Positions 34,833-43,059 of a DNA stretch of 43,279 nt are shown piece by piece. Within the stretch, counting starts at the first letter, position 1; every line of letters starts with the position of its first letter. A program made the position numbers and the translations under genes. Source of the stretch: Caryophanales bacterium UBA7278 (GTDB taxonomy: Bacteria > Bacillota_I > Bacilli_A > RFN20 > CAG-826); NCBI GenBank assembly GCA_002472275.1, contig DKRQ01000021.1, positions 1 to 43,279 of the forward strand, written 5' to 3'. A model generated the notes under the pieces. It was not told where the DNA came from and ran no database searches. It worked only from the letters and a program-made list of their open reading frames with translations.

Positions 34833-37118
34833 TCAATTCATGCCCGCGTTAGGATCGTCCATCGCGTCCATCGAGAGGTTTTCCTGGAAGCCGAGGTCCT
34901 CGCTCGCCTCCATCGGGTGCTCTTCTTCGGCGAGGCTATTTTGGATATGGATGGATAGGTCCTCGTTCAGGTATTTCTCATGGGCCTTCCTCTGGTCGAG
35001 GATGATCTGCTGCTCCTCGGGCGGGAGGGCTTTGAAGGCGTCGAGTTCCCCTTGCTTGCGTTCCGCGTCGCGGAGGGTCTTGTCGTCTTTGAGGGCTTGC
35101 TGGCGTTGCTCGATGAGCTTATCCACGAACTTGCCGATCTTGTCGACGTCCTCGATGCGGGAAAGCGCCTTGCCCTTCATATCCTGGGATGGCGAACCGT
35201 CTGGATTAAGATGGCCTAGCTCGATCTTCTCGCTCTTATAGGTGTCGACCGCCCTCTTAAGGTCGGCGAGGCGCTGCCACTTCTCGTGGCCGTCGCTATG
35301 GAGCGGGTCTTCGGGGGATGGGGCATTTTGGTAGGCTTCCATCGCGCTCAACACGTTTTGGTAACGGTCGGAAACGCCGAACATCGGCTTATGGATTTGG
35401 GCTTTTGCTAGCAGATTTGCAGAGTTTTCGGGGCTAAGCATCGACTTCAGGGAACGCTTGGAGCATTCGGCGGCCTGAATCATCGGCTGGGTCACCATCT
35501 TGATGTTGGTGAGGGTCCGCTGGACTTGGATGATCTTGGAGAAGTTGTTGTTGCCGGCCTCGAGTTCTTTGAGGCTTAGCTTATCCCAATCCTCGCTTTT
35601 GACGATGGTGAGGTCATAGCCTTTCCCAACCGGATCATAGTGAGGCAACCCCTTTTCGGGATCGTAGGTCGGGGCGTTACGGACCGCTTCCTGGAGGTTA
35701 TGCAAACGGTCATAGGCGGCATCGACCTCCTCTTGGCTTAAGCCATAGCCATGCAGCGTGGCCGCGAGCATGCCCTCGTCGATGCTAAGGAGTTTCTCCG
35801 CCATCTTCTCGTCGATGACGCGGAGGTCGTGAATGCTCGCGAGGTGGGCGCGTCCGTCCTCAGGAGCCAGGCGCTCTTTTAGGAAGGAGGCGTCGTTATC
35901 GATGCCCTTGATGCCGGTGAGCTTATGGGTTTCGGGGTCGATATTATAGAGCATGTTCCCTAGGTGACGGTCGACGTTGCCACAAACGTAGTCGAGGACT
36001 TGGAGGTTGGCGAGCTGCTCTTTGGCCTCCTTCCCTTCGTAGGCTTCTAGGCCGAGGACGCGCATTTCGTCGATGCTATCGACGTGGGTGATATCCTTAG
36101 CCTCGACGAATTCCATGAAGGTGCCGGTCTGGTTGGTGCCATCGGGCATATGGACGGAGAGCTGCTTGGATTTGGCGATGAGGTCGCTAACGCCCAAAAG
36201 GTTTGCGACGCTAGACATCGCCGAGTTACGGCCATCGATGTTGTCGCCCGGCTTCAAGCCGAGGAGCTGCCCGTTGATCCCCCTAGCGGTGTTAAGTTGG
36301 TCCGCCTTGGTGGAGAAATCGAACAAGGCGTTGAAGAAGTCGGGATCGTTACGGTATTTTTCGTATTCGGCCTGAGCCTGGGGGAATACCGCTAAGCCCA
36401 CCGAGACCGAGAAGTTGCGCATGACGGTATTCCTGGTCTCTTGGGTGTCGTCATAGACTTTGCCGTTCGAGGTGTTGCAGAAAAGAAGGCCCTGCGCTCC
36501 CTCAAATCCGTCGCGATAGAAATGGGGGGTGTCGATCGCTTTCCAAAAGGACTCGAACTTGCCGTATTTGGTCTTCATCTCACCCACCAGGGACCTAAAT
36601 TGGCCAACGGGGTCATAAGGGGTCCTTTTGGTGAAGACGCCGCGGGTTTGCTTGCCATCCATGTCGACGGTCAATTGGATGCGGGAGCTCATGTTGGCCC
36701 CCACCCTTTGGAGATCAGCATTGGAAAGCTCGACGTTTTCGTAACGGAAGGATTCCATCGCGTCGTGGAGGGGGACGTCGGGGCTAGGCTTAACGTTTTT
36801 GTATTCGACGTAGGATTTGGAAAGGAACTCCTTGCTGAAGTTCTTCATGAGGGGCATGCGGACGTCTTCGGGACCCGCGGGCTGCCCTTTGACGTAGGCG
36901 TTGACGGAGTTCACGGCTTTGTCGAAGACCTCGTCGATCCTCCGATAAGCCTCCGGTGTGATCGGGCGGTAGGTGCCATCCCCTTGTTGCAACTGATAAG
37001 GCCCCATCACCTCCATGAGCTGGTTGACATTGCGCAGAGCCTCTTTCCACTCCGGGGTGTCATTGCCTTCGACCTTGTTGAGGAAGGAGATGAAGGCGAG
37101 CATTTCCTGATATTTCAT
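34833..37118 (-). CDS. PI3K/HipA-like kinase-fold protein 1, candidate T4SS effector
   Basis: A 761-aa protein from ATG at 37118, where GGAGGG precedes it and the paralogue also begins MKYQEMLAF; the ATG at 37163 lies upstream of the -10 box. A helical N-terminus (1-90) is followed by a beta region with candidate ATP-binding K164 in TRGVFTKR. Next come GRNSAMSSVANLLGVSDLI (296-314) and GTFMEFVEAKDI, then VCGNVDRHLGNMLY (D383, N388) and GIKGIDNDASF (D407, D409). The DRHxxN plus IDxD layout matches catalytic and metal-binding loops of the PI3/4-kinase, actin-fragmin-kinase and HipA superfamily. The last 230 residues are helical, ending in an acidic tail (LAEEEHPMEASEDLGF). It has no signal peptide and a SARP-box promoter. 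Kinase activity and secretion are inference. Confidence 0.85.
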   Translation of the reverse strand: MKYQEMLAFISFLNKVEGNDTPEWKEALRNVNQLMEVMGPYQLQQGDGTYRPITPEAYRRIDEVFDKAVNSVNAYVKGQPAGPEDVRMPLMKNFSKEFLSKSYVEYKNVKPSPDVPLHDAMESFRYENVELSNADLQRVGANMSSRIQLTVDMDGKQTRGVFTKRTPYDPVGQFRSLVGEMKTKYGKFESFWKAIDTPHFYRDGFEGAQGLLFCNTSNGKVYDDTQETRNTVMRNFSVSVGLAVFPQAQAEYEKYRNDPDFFNALFDFSTKADQLNTARGINGQLLGLKPGDNIDGRNSAMSSVANLLGVSDLIAKSKQLSVHMPDGTNQTGTFMEFVEAKDITHVDSIDEMRVLGLEAYEGKEAKEQLANLQVLDYVCGNVDRHLGNMLYNIDPETHKLTGIKGIDNDASFLKERLAPEDGRAHLASIHDLRVIDEKMAEKLLSIDEGMLAATLHGYGLSQEEVDAAYDRLHNLQEAVRNAPTYDPEKGLPHYDPVGKGYDLTIVKSEDWDKLSLKELEAGNNNFSKIIQVQRTLTNIKMVTQPMIQAAECSKRSLKSMLSPENSANLLAKAQIHKPMFGVSDRYQNVLSAMEAYQNAPSPEDPLHSDGHEKWQRLADLKRAVDTYKSEKIELGHLNPDGSPSQDMKGKALSRIEDVDKIGKFVDKLIEQRQQALKDDKTLRDAERKQGELDAFKALPPEEQQIILDQRKAHEKYLNEDLSIHIQNSLAEEEHPMEASEDLGFQENLSMDAMDDPNAGMN

Positions 37119-37141
37119 CGTGAATCCCTCCGATGTTACAT

Positions 37142-37174
37142 ATTGTAAAGGGTTGCTCGCCACATATGTGCAAT
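37142..37174 (-). promoter_or_regulatory. SARP-type box and -10 promoter (site F) for kinase-like gene 1
   Basis: On the minus strand there are heptamers ATTGCAC (37168-37174) and GTGGCGA (37157-37163), a 4-bp spacer, 9 bp, and TACAAT (37142-37147). It is the most diverged box but keeps exact spacing. It fixes the gene start at 37118. Confidence 0.7.
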
Positions 37175-37261
37175 AGTGTCTAGAAAAGAGTCATATTCCC
37201 ATCTACCTCATCGCAATCTCTTATCCCTACGGCTCGATGGAATGATGGATATGGTATACGC

Positions 37262-39535
37262 CTATTGTTCGGGCTCCATCGCGTCCATCGAGAGGTTTTC
37301 CTGGAAGTCGAGGTCCTCGCTCGCATCCATCGGGTCCTCTTCTTCGGCAAGGCTATTTTGAACGCGGATTGATAGGTCCTCGTTCAGGTATTGCTCATGG
37401 GCCTTCCTTTGGTCGAGGATGATCTGCTGCTCCTCGGGTGAGAGGGCTTTGAAGGCGTCTAGTTCGCCCTGCTTGCGTTCCGCGTCTTGAAGCGTCTTCT
37501 CGGCGTCGATGGCGCTTTTACGCTGCTCGAGCAGCAAATCGGCGAACTTGCCGATCTTGTCGACGTCCTCGATGCGGGAAAGCGCCTTGCCCTTCATTTC
37601 CTCCGAGGGAGAGCCATCGGGTTTAAGGTGACCTAGGTCTTTCTTCTGCTGCCTATAGGTGTCGACCGCCCTCTTAAGGTCGGCGAGGCGCTGCCACTTC
37701 TCATGGCCATCCGAATGCACGGGGTCCTCGGGGGATGGGGCGTTTTGGTAGGCCGCCATGGCGTTAAGCACGTTTTGGTAACGGTCGGAAACGCCGAACA
37801 TCGGCTTATGGCTTTGGGCTTTTGCTAGCAGATTTGCGGAGTTTTCGGGGTTAAGCATCGACTGCAGGGAGCGTTTCGAGCATGCGACGTCGCGCTTCAT
37901 CTGATCGGTCACCATGCTGTCGGTGGTGAGCATATCCTGCACGCCGATGATCTTGGAGAAGTAGTTGTTGCCCGCCTGGAGGTCATGAAGGGAGAACTTG
38001 TCCCAGTCCTCGGTTTTGACGATGGTGAGGCCCTGCTCCACGTTTCCTTGGTCGAAGGGTTCGAGCCCTTTCTCAGGGTCGAAGGTCGGGGCCTGGCGGA
38101 TCCTTTCCTGGAGGTTATGGAGGCGGTCATAGGCCGCGTCGACCTCCTCTTGGCTTAGGCCATAGCCGTGGAGGGTGGCCCCGAGCATGCCCTCGTCGAT
38201 GCTAAGGAGTTTCTCCGCCATCTTCTCGTCGATGACGCGCATCCTATGGATGCTCGGTAGCTGAGAAAGGGACCTCGAGTTGGTCATGAGGTTCCTTGTG
38301 AAGGAAGCGTCGTTATCGATGCCCTTGATAGAGGTGAGCTTATGGGTCTCGGGGTCGAACTTGTAGAGGATGTTGCCGAGATGACGGTCGACGTTGCCGC
38401 AGACGTAGTCGAGGACCTGCAGGTTGGCGAGTTGGAGTTTGACGTCCTTGTCCTCATAGGCGTCCAGGCCGAGGACGCGCATTTCATCGATGCTATCGAC
38501 GTGGGTGATGTCCTTGGCCTCGACGAATTCCATGAAGGTGCCGGTTTGGAATTCGCCACTAGGCATCTTGACGGCGATCTGCTTGGATTTGGCGATGAGG
38601 TCGCTCACGCCCAAAAGGTTTGCGACGCTAGACATCGCCGAGTTACGGCCATCGATGTTGTCGCCCGGCTTTAAGCCGAGGATCATGTTGTTCACCGTCA
38701 GGGAAGTCGAGAGTTTCTCGGCTTTGGTGGAATAGTCGAATAGGGCGTTGAAGAAATCGGGGTCGCCATTATATTTCTCGAATTCCCGTTCGAGTTCGGG
38801 ATAGGCGTCCATCCCCATCGAGTCATGGTAGTTGAAGACCGCTTGTTCCCTGGCTTGCTGGTCGCTGTCATAGACTTGGCCGGTTTCGCGGTTATAGAAA
38901 AGCGTCGGGTCATTGCCGATAAGGCCCCCTTGGAGGAACTGCGATTTCTCCATCGCGTCGAAGAAGGAGGCGAATTTGCCGTATTTGGTCCCTAGCTCAT
39001 CGCAGAGGGCATCGAATTGCCCTTTGGGATCATAGGAGGAACGCTTGGTGAAGACGCCGCGGGTCTTTTTGCCGTCGATGTCGATGGTTAGTTGCACGCG
39101 GGAGTTCATGACGCCGCCGACCTTTTGCAAATCGGCGTCGGAAAGCTCGACGTTTTCGTAACGGAAGTGCTCCATCGCGTCATGGAGGGGGACGTCGGGG
39201 TTCGGTTTGACGTTTTTGTATTCGACGTAGGACCTAGCGAGGAACTCCTTGCTGAAGTTCTTCATGAGGGGCATGCGGACGTCCTCGGGGCCCGCGGGTT
39301 GCCCTTTGACGTAGGCGTTGACGGAGTTGACGGCGTCGTCAAAGACGGCCTCAATCCTTTTATAGGCCTCCGGGGTGATCGGACGGTAGGTCCCGTCCCC
39401 TTGGCGCATTTGATAAGGCCCCATCACCTCCATGAGTTCGTTGACTTTGCGTAAGGCGGTCTTCCATTCCTCGGTGTCGTTTCCCTCGGATTTGTTGAGG
39501 AAGCTGACGAAGGCGAGCATTTCCTGATATTTCAT
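37262..39535 (-). CDS. PI3K/HipA-like kinase-fold protein 2, paralogue and candidate T4SS effector
   Basis: This 757-aa protein is collinear with its neighbour and strongly similar from MKYQEMLAF to the end. All proposed kinase residues are at the same numbers: K164 (GVFTKR), D383/N388 (NVDRHLGNILY) and D407/D409 (IKGIDNDASF). The most variable block is residues 180-285 (e.g. GKFASFFDAMEKSQFLQGG versus GKFESFWKAIDTPHFYRDG), which may set substrate choice. The acidic tail LAEEEDPMDASEDLDFQENL is conserved. AAGGAGGA precedes the ATG. It has its own SARP-box promoter (39597-39629). No clear terminator separates it from gene 1, so read-through is likely. It could also be a housekeeping-type kinase or a pseudokinase; motif conservation favours activity. 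Confidence 0.85.
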   Translation of the reverse strand: MKYQEMLAFVSFLNKSEGNDTEEWKTALRKVNELMEVMGPYQMRQGDGTYRPITPEAYKRIEAVFDDAVNSVNAYVKGQPAGPEDVRMPLMKNFSKEFLARSYVEYKNVKPNPDVPLHDAMEHFRYENVELSDADLQKVGGVMNSRVQLTIDIDGKKTRGVFTKRSSYDPKGQFDALCDELGTKYGKFASFFDAMEKSQFLQGGLIGNDPTLFYNRETGQVYDSDQQAREQAVFNYHDSMGMDAYPELEREFEKYNGDPDFFNALFDYSTKAEKLSTSLTVNNMILGLKPGDNIDGRNSAMSSVANLLGVSDLIAKSKQIAVKMPSGEFQTGTFMEFVEAKDITHVDSIDEMRVLGLDAYEDKDVKLQLANLQVLDYVCGNVDRHLGNILYKFDPETHKLTSIKGIDNDASFTRNLMTNSRSLSQLPSIHRMRVIDEKMAEKLLSIDEGMLGATLHGYGLSQEEVDAAYDRLHNLQERIRQAPTFDPEKGLEPFDQGNVEQGLTIVKTEDWDKFSLHDLQAGNNYFSKIIGVQDMLTTDSMVTDQMKRDVACSKRSLQSMLNPENSANLLAKAQSHKPMFGVSDRYQNVLNAMAAYQNAPSPEDPVHSDGHEKWQRLADLKRAVDTYRQQKKDLGHLKPDGSPSEEMKGKALSRIEDVDKIGKFADLLLEQRKSAIDAEKTLQDAERKQGELDAFKALSPEEQQIILDQRKAHEQYLNEDLSIRVQNSLAEEEDPMDASEDLDFQENLSMDAMEPEQ

Positions 39536-39596
39536 GAATCGGTCCTCCTTGGATGGGCAAGTGGCTAAGCCAGTGCGGTTTCCCTTGGCTAGACTA

Positions 39597-39629
39597 ATTC
39601 TACCTTGCGCGTTGCAATAAAGGTGTCAC
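39597..39629 (-). promoter_or_regulatory. SARP-type box and -10 promoter (site C) for kinase-like gene 2
   Basis: On the minus strand there are heptamers GTGACAC (39623-39629) and ATTGCAA (39612-39618), a 4-bp spacer, 9 bp, and TAGAAT (39597-39602). The leader is about 55 nt with AAGGAGGA. Confidence 0.8.
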
Positions 39630-39723
39630 ATGAAAATGAATTCGCAAAACGGCATTGCCTCAAGGCGTAACTGCCCCCTCTTTTTGAACCTGTGCACGAC
39701 CCTCTGTTGAACGTCTTTTGCTT

Positions 39724-39860
39724 AAAGGTCGCAATTTGCGATCTTAACGAAAGGTATTCCTCTTTGCTCAATTCGAAGCAAAAACCCTTTAGAAAACGAT
39801 CGGGATTTCGCTTCATCCGCTCGTTGATACGCCGAACGGGCAACTCAAAAAGTCCCTAGG
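39724..39860 (-). pseudogene. Remnant of an ORF6N-domain gene
   Basis: A minus-strand frame reads VRRINERMKRNPDRF followed by LKGFCFELSKEEYLSLRSQIATF. This matches the central part of the ORF6N DNA-binding domain (consensus R-x-N-E-x-x-K-R-N-x-x-R-F...F-x-L-x-x-x-E-Y-x-x-L-R-S-Q-x-A-T). Upstream, the expected RDLAELYGV segment is shortened to DFLELP, and downstream the YLPYAFTEQG part is missing, so only a fragment is left. ORF6N domains occur in phage antirepressors and mobile genes. Confidence 0.65.
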
Positions 39861-39936
39861 CCAAACCAGTTTTGCTTACTCTAACCATCTCATAGAGACC
39901 GAGGGTCAACGCGGCGGGGTTATGCGTGTTTTTGTT

Positions 39937-39964
39937 TTGCCGCAAATCCGCCGTCGATTACTAT
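39937..39964 (+). promoter_or_regulatory. Promoter TTGCCG-16-TACTAT of the YwaF-like gene
   Basis: The -35 is TTGCCG (39937-39942) and the -10 is TACTAT (39959-39964). ATG at 39974 begins 9 nt after the -10, leaving almost no leader and no ribosome site. Confidence 0.5.
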
Positions 39965-39973
39965 TTCCTTAAG

Positions 39974-40774
39974 ATGGAAGAGTTCCTTCACTTTCTCCAA
40001 GGCGAGATGGAAAAGCCAGGCGTATTTTCCTGGTTCCATTTCGTCGCGCTTTTCCTCATTCTCGCCGCCTCCATCCTCGTCCCTTGGTTTACCCGTAACG
40101 CCAGCGAAAAGACCTATAAGCGGATCCTTTTGGGCTTTTGGATTGTCCTCATCGTCATGGAGGTGGGCAAGCAAATCCTCCTGGCGTTCCATTACGGCAG
40201 CCCTTCCTATTGGGAATATAGCTACCGCGACTTCCCCTTCTCCGTCTGTTCGATGGTTTATTACTTCGCCCCCATCATCTTGTTCGTGAACAAGGACAAG
40301 CGCCCCAAAATCGTCGATGCCGCGGTGGGTTATCTTTGCTTTATCACCTTGGTGGGCGGGCTATTAGTCTCTGCCTATTCGGACATGGTCACCTCCCGTT
40401 TGATATATATCAACATCCAAACCTTCGTCCATCACGGCTCCATGGTGGTCCTCGGGGTAATGCTCTACGTTTGGAAAAGGAAGACCATCACCATCAAAAC
40501 CTACTATCGGAGCATGATCGCTTTTCTTGTCACGGTCATCATCGCGATCGCCATCAACCTCGCCTTCCAGCCCCACTTCATCAACATGTTCTTCATTAAC
40601 CCCATGATCATCACCAATCTTCCCGTGGGCAACATCATTCAGGAAAAAGCGGGTTATCCGGTCTATCTGCTTTGCTTCTTGGCCGCCATGTCACTGGCCG
40701 CGTTTTTGGCCTATCTCGTCGAGACGTCCATCGGCAATGCCGTCGAAAGGAAGAAAACGAAGAAAGGCGAATGA
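39974..40774 (+). CDS. YwaF/TMEM164-like integral membrane protein
   Basis: A 266-aa protein with about seven membrane helices. Family-like features are the early FHFVALFLILAASILVPW, then YSYRDFPFSVCSMVYYFAPIIL (the conserved R-D-x-P-F-x-x-C segment), and FVHHGSMVVLGVML with paired His. YwaF/TP0381-type proteins are conserved bacterial membrane proteins of unsettled function. I place the start at 39974 (MEEFLHFLQ) because the longer frame would begin upstream of the -10 box. Neither start has a ribosome site, in line with a leaderless message. It lies between degraded mobile genes and shows no link to the T4SS. Confidence 0.8.
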   Translation: MEEFLHFLQGEMEKPGVFSWFHFVALFLILAASILVPWFTRNASEKTYKRILLGFWIVLIVMEVGKQILLAFHYGSPSYWEYSYRDFPFSVCSMVYYFAPIILFVNKDKRPKIVDAAVGYLCFITLVGGLLVSAYSDMVTSRLIYINIQTFVHHGSMVVLGVMLYVWKRKTITIKTYYRSMIAFLVTVIIAIAINLAFQPHFINMFFINPMIITNLPVGNIIQEKAGYPVYLLCFLAAMSLAAFLAYLVETSIGNAVERKKTKKGE

Positions 40775-40996
40775 CGTCGCACTCATCGCCCTTTGCTTCG
40801 TTCCGCCGCTTACCATCGCGTTTCTCCTTGTTCCCAAATTAGGGATTCTTCTGCCAAAACTTATCAGGCAGTCGGTTCCGCAAAACCCTTCCAAAAGGAA
40901 ACGAAATAGATTCAAACCCCGATGTTTCTTTGTCCGAGTAGGCATCCCATTCTAACGAGATGACGGACCTGAAAATCCCTCTATAACTTGCCTTAA

Positions 40997-41024
40997 TCGA
41001 CAAATTTCCGTTTGTGAGTACAAT
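40997..41024 (+). promoter_or_regulatory. Promoter TCGACA-16-TACAAT of the DUF6273 lipoprotein
   Basis: The -35 is TCGACA (40997-41002), the spacer is 16 bp, and the -10 is TACAAT (41019-41024). ATG follows after 9 nt (41034). No ribosome site is visible. Confidence 0.6.
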
Positions 41025-41033
41025 AGCGGCATC

Positions 41034-42851
41034 ATGAAATCAGCCAAGCCCTTCTTGACGACGTTATCGATTTTGTTTTTCCTTCTTCCCGGCTGTTCCA
41101 ATCCCCCATCGATCCATTTGCCTGAAAAACACCCTTCCGACCGTGCTTCGACTGGCGAAGAGACCCGCTGGTCCCGCGTCTATTTTGGCTCTTATCCAAG
41201 CCAAGAAATCGTCCCCACTAGCTGGGACGGGATCGAGGATTATGCCCTGCAAGAGGGCGACGTAAAGAAAGACGACGCCCTCTACCGCACCTTATCTAAC
41301 GCCGCTTGGAACGACGATGACCTGACCCTTGATGGGGTCTCCTATATCCGCGAAATGGGCTCTTCCCGCGACGAAGTCCAGCATTACCGCGACCAAGGCG
41401 GTTACCATTATTTCGCATTGCAGCCGCTAAAATGGCGCGTCATCGCCAAGGAAGGACGCCGCTACACCTTGCTTTCGGACAAAACCATCGATTGCAAGCC
41501 TTTCCATAACCTTAACGAAGAAACCGATTGGTCGAAGTCCTCCCTTAGGGCATGGCTTAACGACGAAAAAGGCGGCTTCTATGCCAAGGCCTTTAGCGAG
41601 GACGAGAAAAAGCTGATCGTTACCGCCAAAAACGCCAACGCCAATAACGATGCCTACGAAACCTATTGCGGCCCCCAAACCGAAGATAAGGTCTACATCC
41701 TTTCTAACGATGAGGTCTTCGCCAGTGAACTAAGCGATCAATATGGCTTCTATGCCGGCCATGGCTACGATGACCCCGCCAAGCGCTTCGCCTCGACGAC
41801 CTACGCCAAATTCCACGGCACCTGGTATTCCCCCGTCGGTCCCTACCGCGGCAATTCGTTCTGGTTCATGCGCACCTCGGGCTATACGCGCCGCACCGCC
41901 ACTTATATCTGCGACTTTGGCTACATCTACGACCGCGGCACCGACAATCAATGCGACGACGCCGGCATCTTGCCCGTCATCCAAGTCGAAGCCGAGCCCT
42001 CAATCTTCTCCACGATCGACGAAGTCTCTTCCCTGGACATCCTTAAACCCAGCGGAGGCGAGGGGAAGAAGAATACCTGCGACGTCGATGCCAAGCCCAA
42101 GCAGCGCTCGACGATGACTTTTGGCGAATACCCCCAAGACGAAGTGTTGCCAAGCACTCCAGACGATGACGAGGATGGAATCATCCTCAACCCCGAACTG
42201 TATGAGCAACTGAAAAACGCCGATTGGAGCCATAAGGTCATGATCGACGGGGTGGAGTACCGAAATCTTAACGATCGTTATTTTGCCGTGGAGCCCATTG
42301 AATGGGACATCTTGGAGGAGCGGGAAGGAAACGCCCTGCTCTTTCCCACCAAAGGCTTAGACTGCGTCCCTTACCATAACGCCCTAGAAAGTGCCCACTG
42401 GGAGGATTCTTCCTTAAGGAAATGGCTTAATGAGGATTTCCTGCAATCCGCGTTTGAACAGGAGGCGGAATCCATCCTCCTCACCGCGGTGGATAACGAT
42501 AACAATTTCTACTTCGACACCGCCTGCGGGAACCCCACGAAGGACAAAGTGTTCCTCCTTAGCGAAGAGGAGGTCTTCTGCTCCGAAAAAGCCTCCAACC
42601 ATGGCTTTGCCTGCTCTGACGCCACCCATGACCCCAACCGCTGCGCCAAGCCAACCCGTTACGCCCTGGCTCGAGGCGCTTGGAGGTCGCGCAAAAACGG
42701 CAATGGATTCTGGATGCTGCGCACCAACGGCTATAACGCCGCCAACGCCGTCTACGTCGGCGATGTGGGCGACATCTATAACCGTGGCATGCCCGTGACT
42801 TGCTTAGACGCACTCATCATGCCCGCCCTGCGCCTTTCTATCCCGGCCTAA
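41034..42851 (+). CDS. Lipoprotein with two tandem DUF6273 domains
   Basis: A 605-aa protein with lipobox LPGC (Cys about residue 21) after a hydrophobic SILFFLLP core. Two homologous halves (about 45-320 and 350-605) each show FG(S/E)YP(S/Q)(Q/D)E, a W-x-(V/I)-(I/L) strand (LKWRVIAKEG, IEWDILEERE), lDc(K/V)P(F/Y)HN, S-S-L-R-x-W-L-N and DKV(Y/F)(I/L)LS followed by R-T-x-G-Y. This is the DUF6273 pattern found on surface proteins of gut Firmicutes, possibly a binding module. The function is unknown. It is a single-gene unit with a leaderless-type promoter upstream and a terminator downstream. Confidence 0.85.
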   Translation: MKSAKPFLTTLSILFFLLPGCSNPPSIHLPEKHPSDRASTGEETRWSRVYFGSYPSQEIVPTSWDGIEDYALQEGDVKKDDALYRTLSNAAWNDDDLTLDGVSYIREMGSSRDEVQHYRDQGGYHYFALQPLKWRVIAKEGRRYTLLSDKTIDCKPFHNLNEETDWSKSSLRAWLNDEKGGFYAKAFSEDEKKLIVTAKNANANNDAYETYCGPQTEDKVYILSNDEVFASELSDQYGFYAGHGYDDPAKRFASTTYAKFHGTWYSPVGPYRGNSFWFMRTSGYTRRTATYICDFGYIYDRGTDNQCDDAGILPVIQVEAEPSIFSTIDEVSSLDILKPSGGEGKKNTCDVDAKPKQRSTMTFGEYPQDEVLPSTPDDDEDGIILNPELYEQLKNADWSHKVMIDGVEYRNLNDRYFAVEPIEWDILEEREGNALLFPTKGLDCVPYHNALESAHWEDSSLRKWLNEDFLQSAFEQEAESILLTAVDNDNNFYFDTACGNPTKDKVFLLSEEEVFCSEKASNHGFACSDATHDPNRCAKPTRYALARGAWRSRKNGNGFWMLRTNGYNAANAVYVGDVGDIYNRGMPVTCLDALIMPALRLSIPA

Positions 42852-42867
42852 ACCGTCTTCGAATCAT

Positions 42868-42924
42868 CAAAAGGGGCTGTAACGGAACCTCCCGTTGGCT
42901 AGGAAGAGGTTACGCCCCTTTTTG
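42868..42924 (+). terminator. Terminator of the DUF6273 lipoprotein gene
   Basis: AAAAGGGGC pairs with GCCCCTTTTT, and an inner AACCTC...GAGGTT pair lengthens the stem. The T-run follows directly. It begins 17 nt after the stop codon. Confidence 0.85.
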
Positions 42925-42954
42925 CACACTTGGAGCGCGATGCGGGAATCTTTG

Positions 42955-43016
42955 CACAAATCTCTCGGAGCAAATAACACAATATTCTCGGTTTAAAATC
43001 CACAAATCTCTCGGAG
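42955..43016. repeat. Pair of 16-bp direct repeats CACAAATCTCTCGGAG
   Basis: Exact copies lie at 42955-42970 and 43001-43016, 46 bp apart, immediately next to the decayed RhuM gene. They may be traces of a duplication or of an excised element. Confidence 0.6.
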
Positions 43017-43059
43017 ATACATTGATTTCGCAGCGAACTACCGAGGATTCCTCGTAAGT

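Larger units (their letters stand above)
39536..39973. other. Intergenic region of 438 bp with promoter C, an ORF6N remnant and a plus-strand promoter
   Basis: The left part holds promoter C. The middle carries a decayed ORF6N gene fragment. The right end carries the short-leader promoter of the YwaF-like gene. Nothing else was identified. Confidence 0.6.

Noticed and set aside
37119..37163. Upstream ATG of kinase-like gene 1
   Set aside because: It precedes the -10 box of promoter F, and the paralogue starts at the aligned MKYQEMLAF with a ribosome site.
39926..39973. Longer start of the YwaF-like protein
   Set aside because: It would begin before the -35/-10 elements, and the extra residues do not look like the family.
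40775..41033. Open frames on both strands between the YwaF-like gene and the DUF6273 lipoprotein
   Set aside because: No family resemblance or ribosome site; the plus-strand frame overlaps the end of the upstream gene. I see only the lipoprotein promoter here.
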